From the NCBI GenBank assembly GCA_030612945.1, contig JAUWMY010000084.1, positions 1 to 8,846 on the forward strand: DNA of 8,846 nucleotides. Reading direction: 5' to 3'. Origin of the DNA: Desulfobacteraceae bacterium. Lineage in GTDB: Bacteria > Desulfobacterota > DSM-4660 > Desulfatiglandales > Desulfatiglandaceae. Position numbers and translations under genes: made by a program. The notes beneath the pieces were generated by a model that was given only the letters and a program-made list of their open reading frames with translations, searched no databases and was not told the origin of the DNA. Shown one piece after another: positions 6,209 through 8,846 of this stretch (position 1 is the first letter of the stretch; each line of letters opens with the position of its first letter).

Positions 6209-7408
6209 ATGTCCAATCAGGATTACAGCGTCCGGCAGATTTTAGAGATGGAGGCCTGTACCAACTGTCAGGTCTGTGCGGATGTGTGCCCTGCGGTCTC
6301 CGCCTCCCATGACGGGGAATTGTCCGGTGTGTTTCGCATAAAGGGACTAAAGCAGATCCTTAAAAGCCGGACAGGTCTTTTCCGCAAGCTTTTCGGGAAA
6401 AAAGGGCCCACTGAGGAACAATGGAAGCACTACAGTGACACGGTCTTTCGTTGTACGCTCTGTGGTAATTGCCAGGAAATTTGCCCGGTAGGTATCAACC
6501 TTAAGGACTTATGGCTGTCTCTCAGACAGGACCTTGTTCATTCAAAATCTTATCCCAAAAAAATTGAGATGATTCGGGATAACCTGGAGGAAAGCCGGAA
6601 CGTTTTTGCAGAAGATAACGAAGAGCGGGCCGATTGGGTTGAGGACATGCGCGATGCCCCGGAACATGGTTATCTCAAGGATAAGGCTGAGGTAGTCTAT
6701 TTTACAGGTTGCGTTGCATCCTATTTCCCGCTTGCCCAGAAGATTCCCATGGCGTTGGCGGAGATTTTAGATGTAAGCGGTGTAGACTTCACTCTCATGG
6801 GCGAGGATGAATGGTGCTGTGGTTTTCCCATGCTGGGGGCAGGATTAAAGGATATGTTTCAGGAGTTCATGGATCATAACCTTGAGGCGGTCAGTGAAAA
6901 AGGGGCCAGGGAGGTAGTTTTTGCGTGCCCTTCCTGTTACCAGATGTGGCGCGAATACTATCCCAATAAGTTTCAGATTACCCACGCTACTCAGTTCCTG
7001 GTGAAATTGATCCAGGATAAAAGGGTCCCTCTTCAAGAGCTTCCATTGAAAGTCACCTATCATGATCCGTGCGATTTAGGGCGAGGTGCCCGGGTGTTTG
7101 ATGAACCGAGACAGGTCATCCGTTCTATTCCAGGTGTTGAGTTCGTAGAACTCCCTCAAAATCGGGAGAATTGTCAGTGTTGCGGGGGTGGCGGTAACCT
7201 CGAGATGATAGATGCAAAACTTTCTGCAGAGATTGCCAAGAGGAAGATCGAAGAGGTGCTGAGCACCGGCGCTGAGGCTGTCGTCACATCCTGCCAGCAA
7301 TGTGTTAGGACCATGATGACCTATGTGAGGAGGAACAAGGTCCCCCTTGATGTTTTGGATATCACGCAGCTTATCCACAGGGCGCTTAAGACCGAGCACA
7401 AAAAATAA
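6209..7408 (+). CDS. HdrD/GlcF-type iron-sulfur protein with two CCG domains (second copy)
   Basis: A 399-residue soluble protein with the same plan as the gene at 4467: [4Fe-4S] motifs C17-C20-C23-C27P and C82-C85-C88-C92P, then two canonical CCG domains (C168, C203-C204-G205, C240/C243; and C288, C324-C325-G326, C362/C365). Both copies share VTYHDPCDLGR before the last domain, so they are paralogs, but they diverge elsewhere; this copy has a basic insertion between the ferredoxin motifs (about residues 42-66). HdrD, DsrK and TmcB are relatives that work in disulfide or quinone-linked electron transfer. GGAG lies 10 nt before the ATG, a rather long spacing. It ends in tandem stops TAA TAA. 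The ligase gene follows after 15 bp. Likely role: electron exchange with the lipoyl carrier (inference). No transmembrane helix is seen. Confidence 0.9.
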   Translation: MSNQDYSVRQILEMEACTNCQVCADVCPAVSASHDGELSGVFRIKGLKQILKSRTGLFRKLFGKKGPTEEQWKHYSDTVFRCTLCGNCQEICPVGINLKDLWLSLRQDLVHSKSYPKKIEMIRDNLEESRNVFAEDNEERADWVEDMRDAPEHGYLKDKAEVVYFTGCVASYFPLAQKIPMALAEILDVSGVDFTLMGEDEWCCGFPMLGAGLKDMFQEFMDHNLEAVSEKGAREVVFACPSCYQMWREYYPNKFQITHATQFLVKLIQDKRVPLQELPLKVTYHDPCDLGRGARVFDEPRQVIRSIPGVEFVELPQNRENCQCCGGGGNLEMIDAKLSAEIAKRKIEEVLSTGAEAVVTSCQQCVRTMMTYVRRNKVPLDVLDITQLIHRALKTEHKK

Positions 7409-7423
7409 TAAGGAGGCTTAATC

Positions 7424-8485
7424 GTGAAACTTTACAACCTGGGGAAGGTTCCCTGGGATGAATCGCAGTTAATCTACCATGCACTTGCTGCCCTGGGAAG
7501 AGAGGGCCTCTCTTTGGTCTCTCCATCAACGCCGTATGTATGTGTTGGCTTCCATCAAGATGTGGAGCAAGAAGTGGACCTTGACTTCTGTGAGTCCAAT
7601 GGTATTCCAGTCTTCCGGCGAGATCTGGGTGGAGGGGCAGTTTATTTAGATGGCGATCAGCTATTTTTTCAACTCATCCTGCACAAAAACAATCCGGAAG
7701 TCCCCAAAATGAAGGAGGCATTCTATGAAAAATTCCTGCAGCCGGTTATTAGTGTGTATCGGAAAATAGGAATTCCAGCCGAATATAAACCTATTAATGA
7801 TCTGATCTCTGGGACGCGCAAGATATCCGGCACTGGAGCCGCCGAGATGGGTGACTGCATTGTCTTTGTGGGAAATCTGATCGTCGACTTTGACTATGAA
7901 ATGATGGCGAGGATTTTGAAGGTGCCGGATGAAAAGTTTCGTGACAAAGTGCATAAGACACTTAAAGACAATCTTTCCACCATCCGGCGTGAGCTCGGAA
8001 CAAGTGAGGCAAAAAAGTGGAATGATAAAAGCCTAAACACTCTCATGGCAGAAGAGTTCCAAAAGCTGCTTGGGCCGATGGAACCTTGCAAAAAGGACGG
8101 AGTCCTGCAGGAGAAAATTGATGAGCTACGTCTACACATGCTGACGGATGAATGGCTTTTTCAGAAAGGCGGAAAGCGGGTTTCAGGTCGTGACGTCAAG
8201 GTTCGTGCAGGAACAAAAGTGCTACACCGGATTCACAAGGCGCCTGGCGGGCTAATAAGGACAGATTTCGAGGTGACAGAAAGCAGGTTCGGGGACATCT
8301 CCATATCTGGAGACTTTTTTTGTTTTCCAGAAGAAGGTATCAGCCGACTGGAATCAAAACTTAAAGGCAACCCAGTTGAAGAAACCTTCGGCCTGCTGAA
8401 AACATTCTATTCGGAAGAAAATATTGAAACGCCGGGCATTACGATTGAAGACTGGATGAAGGTGTTGGAAGTTAATGAACGTTAG
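7424..8485 (+). CDS. Two-domain lipoate-protein ligase A family protein
   Basis: A 353-residue enzyme of the LplA family, which activates lipoate with ATP and attaches it to a carrier lysine. The catalytic domain shows RRDLGGGAVYLD (65-76) and NDLISGTRKISGTGA (125-139), with Lys133 at the position of the catalytic lysine, and GNLIVDFDYEMMARILKVP (150-168). The C-terminal accessory domain (about 230-350) is present, with KVRAGTKVLHRIHKAPGGLI and GDISISGDFFCFPEE, so it should do both steps, as E. coli LplA (338 residues) does. The GTG start has AGGAGG 7 nt upstream. It ends in tandem stops TAG TAA. Placement next to a lone lipoyl carrier and CCG proteins points to a dedicated ligase, in the manner of sLpl(AB) in sHdr loci. 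An octanoyltransferase role is less likely given the complete accessory domain. Confidence 0.92.
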   Translation: MKLYNLGKVPWDESQLIYHALAALGREGLSLVSPSTPYVCVGFHQDVEQEVDLDFCESNGIPVFRRDLGGGAVYLDGDQLFFQLILHKNNPEVPKMKEAFYEKFLQPVISVYRKIGIPAEYKPINDLISGTRKISGTGAAEMGDCIVFVGNLIVDFDYEMMARILKVPDEKFRDKVHKTLKDNLSTIRRELGTSEAKKWNDKSLNTLMAEEFQKLLGPMEPCKKDGVLQEKIDELRLHMLTDEWLFQKGGKRVSGRDVKVRAGTKVLHRIHKAPGGLIRTDFEVTESRFGDISISGDFFCFPEEGISRLESKLKGNPVEETFGLLKTFYSEENIETPGITIEDWMKVLEVNER

Positions 8486-8614
8486 TAATACGACTCTTTC
8501 ATTACAAATATTTGTTTCCTATGATTTTGTGCAGAGCCTGACAGGGCCTTAAGCGAACTGGCCGACAAGATATGGCGTGTGGGACTAACCAGCCACTCCT
8601 CTTACCCGTGTACG

Positions 8615-8642
8615 GTTACACAACCTTTTACTGGTTTAAAAT
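8615..8642 (+). promoter_or_regulatory. Weak promoter candidate for the right-edge gene
   Basis: GTTACA (8615-8620, 4 of 6) and TAAAAT (8637-8642, 5 of 6) are 16 bp apart. Transcription would start near 8649 and give a leader of 80-115 nt. Such matches occur by chance in A/T-rich DNA. Confidence 0.3.
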
Positions 8643-8643
8643 C

Positions 8644-8675
8644 CAGTACTCCAATACTCCAGCACTCGAATGCTC
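8644..8675 (+). repeat. Degenerate octamer tandem repeat
   Basis: Four 8-bp units in tandem: CAGTACTC, CAATACTC, CAGCACTC, GAATGCTC. The style resembles the heptamer arrays at 6008-6188. It may be slippage-derived intergenic DNA; no function is evident. Confidence 0.5.
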
Positions 8676-8731
8676 CGTTTAGATACCATAAAGGAGTGGC
8701 AAACAACCACATTGTGTTGTCAAAAAGCCTT

Positions 8732-8846
8732 ATGATTTCTCATATGTTAACACAAGCCAGGGCAATGTCCTGGGAGAACTTAGGAAAGCGTATTACCTTT
8801 TTTCTCCCGGGGATTTTTTGCTACAATGGTATTTTCGGCAGGTATC
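8732..8846 (+). CDS. Start of a probable radical SAM protein (lipoyl-synthase or biotin-synthase-like), cut at window edge
   Basis: The frame reads to the right edge without a stop: MISHMLTQARAMSWENLG, then KRITFFLPGIFCYNGIFGRY. The block ITFFLPG-x4-YNG-x2-GRY matches my memory of the N-terminus of radical SAM proteins related to biotin synthase and to the LipS1/LipS2 lipoyl synthases, where it precedes a PAxSITG segment and the CxxxCxxC cluster motif. That motif would lie beyond the window, so the assignment is tentative. The start is uncertain: ATG at 8732, 8744 or 8765 all lack a good ribosome site, and AAAGGAG at 8690-8696 is too far from any of them. If it is a lipoyl-synthase subunit, it would complete the lipoate-loading module begun by the ligase gene. 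Confidence 0.5.
   Translation, partial: MISHMLTQARAMSWENLGKRITFFLPGIFCYNGIFGRY

Larger units (their letters stand above)
8486..8731. other. Gene-free gap after the lipoate ligase gene
   Basis: This 246-bp gap holds a perfect A/T palindrome ACAAATATTTGT (8504-8515), a weak promoter candidate (8615-8642) and a degenerate octamer array (8644-8675). One plus-strand frame stays open from about 8526 into the gene at the right edge, but its first part has no family features and runs through the repeat, so I treat it as noncoding. I see no convincing intrinsic terminator for the ligase operon. Confidence 0.5.

Noticed and set aside
8822..8827. TACAAT as a -10 promoter element
   Set aside because: It lies inside the probable radical SAM coding frame and has no acceptable -35 at 16-18 bp.

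Overview
The window reads as chromosomal DNA from an anaerobic or sulfur-cycling bacterium. Desulfobacterota or a related phylum is my best guess. The reasons are two HdrD-like CCG iron-sulfur proteins, a LarA-like protein beside a GlcD-type dehydrogenase, and short C-rich hairpins and 7-8 bp tandem arrays in the intergenic DNA. This assignment is inference; nothing here fixes the taxon.

Layout. Bases 1-389 (minus strand) hold the 5' part of panB (pantothenate synthesis), cut by the window edge. Bases 390-881 hold no gene but carry several inverted repeats. Bases 882-1358 (minus) encode an Lrp/AsnC-family regulator whose promoter overlaps a 15-bp perfect palindrome. Divergent from it, a strong-looking sigma-70 promoter (1583-1611) starts a rightward gene set: a possible 43-codon leader ORF, a LarA-like (DUF2088) protein, a GlcD-type FAD dehydrogenase, an HdrD/GlcF-type iron-sulfur protein, a GcvH-like lipoyl carrier, a second HdrD/GlcF-type protein and a two-domain lipoate-protein ligase. 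The first four protein genes are tightly packed (gaps 21, 1 and 19 bp). A 196-bp gap with inverted heptamer arrays separates gcvH-like from the second HdrD-like gene, which lies 15 bp before the ligase gene. After a 246-bp gap an ORF opens that runs off the right edge. Its visible residues resemble the N-terminus of lipoyl-synthase or biotin-synthase-type radical SAM proteins.

Working model (inference). The LarA-like enzyme interconverts stereoisomers of a 2-hydroxy acid. The FAD enzyme oxidises the D-isomer. Electrons pass to the CCG proteins, whose noncubane clusters in relatives act on disulfides. The lone GcvH-like protein keeps the lipoyl-lysine context but has no glycine-cleavage partners here, so it could be the disulfide/dithiol partner. 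The ligase, and perhaps the radical SAM protein, would load it with lipoate. This is reminiscent of the sHdr-LbpA sulfur-oxidation system but uses different partners: GlcD in place of HdrA, and fused HdrD-type rather than separate HdrB/HdrC proteins. Substrate and final electron acceptor cannot be read from the sequence.
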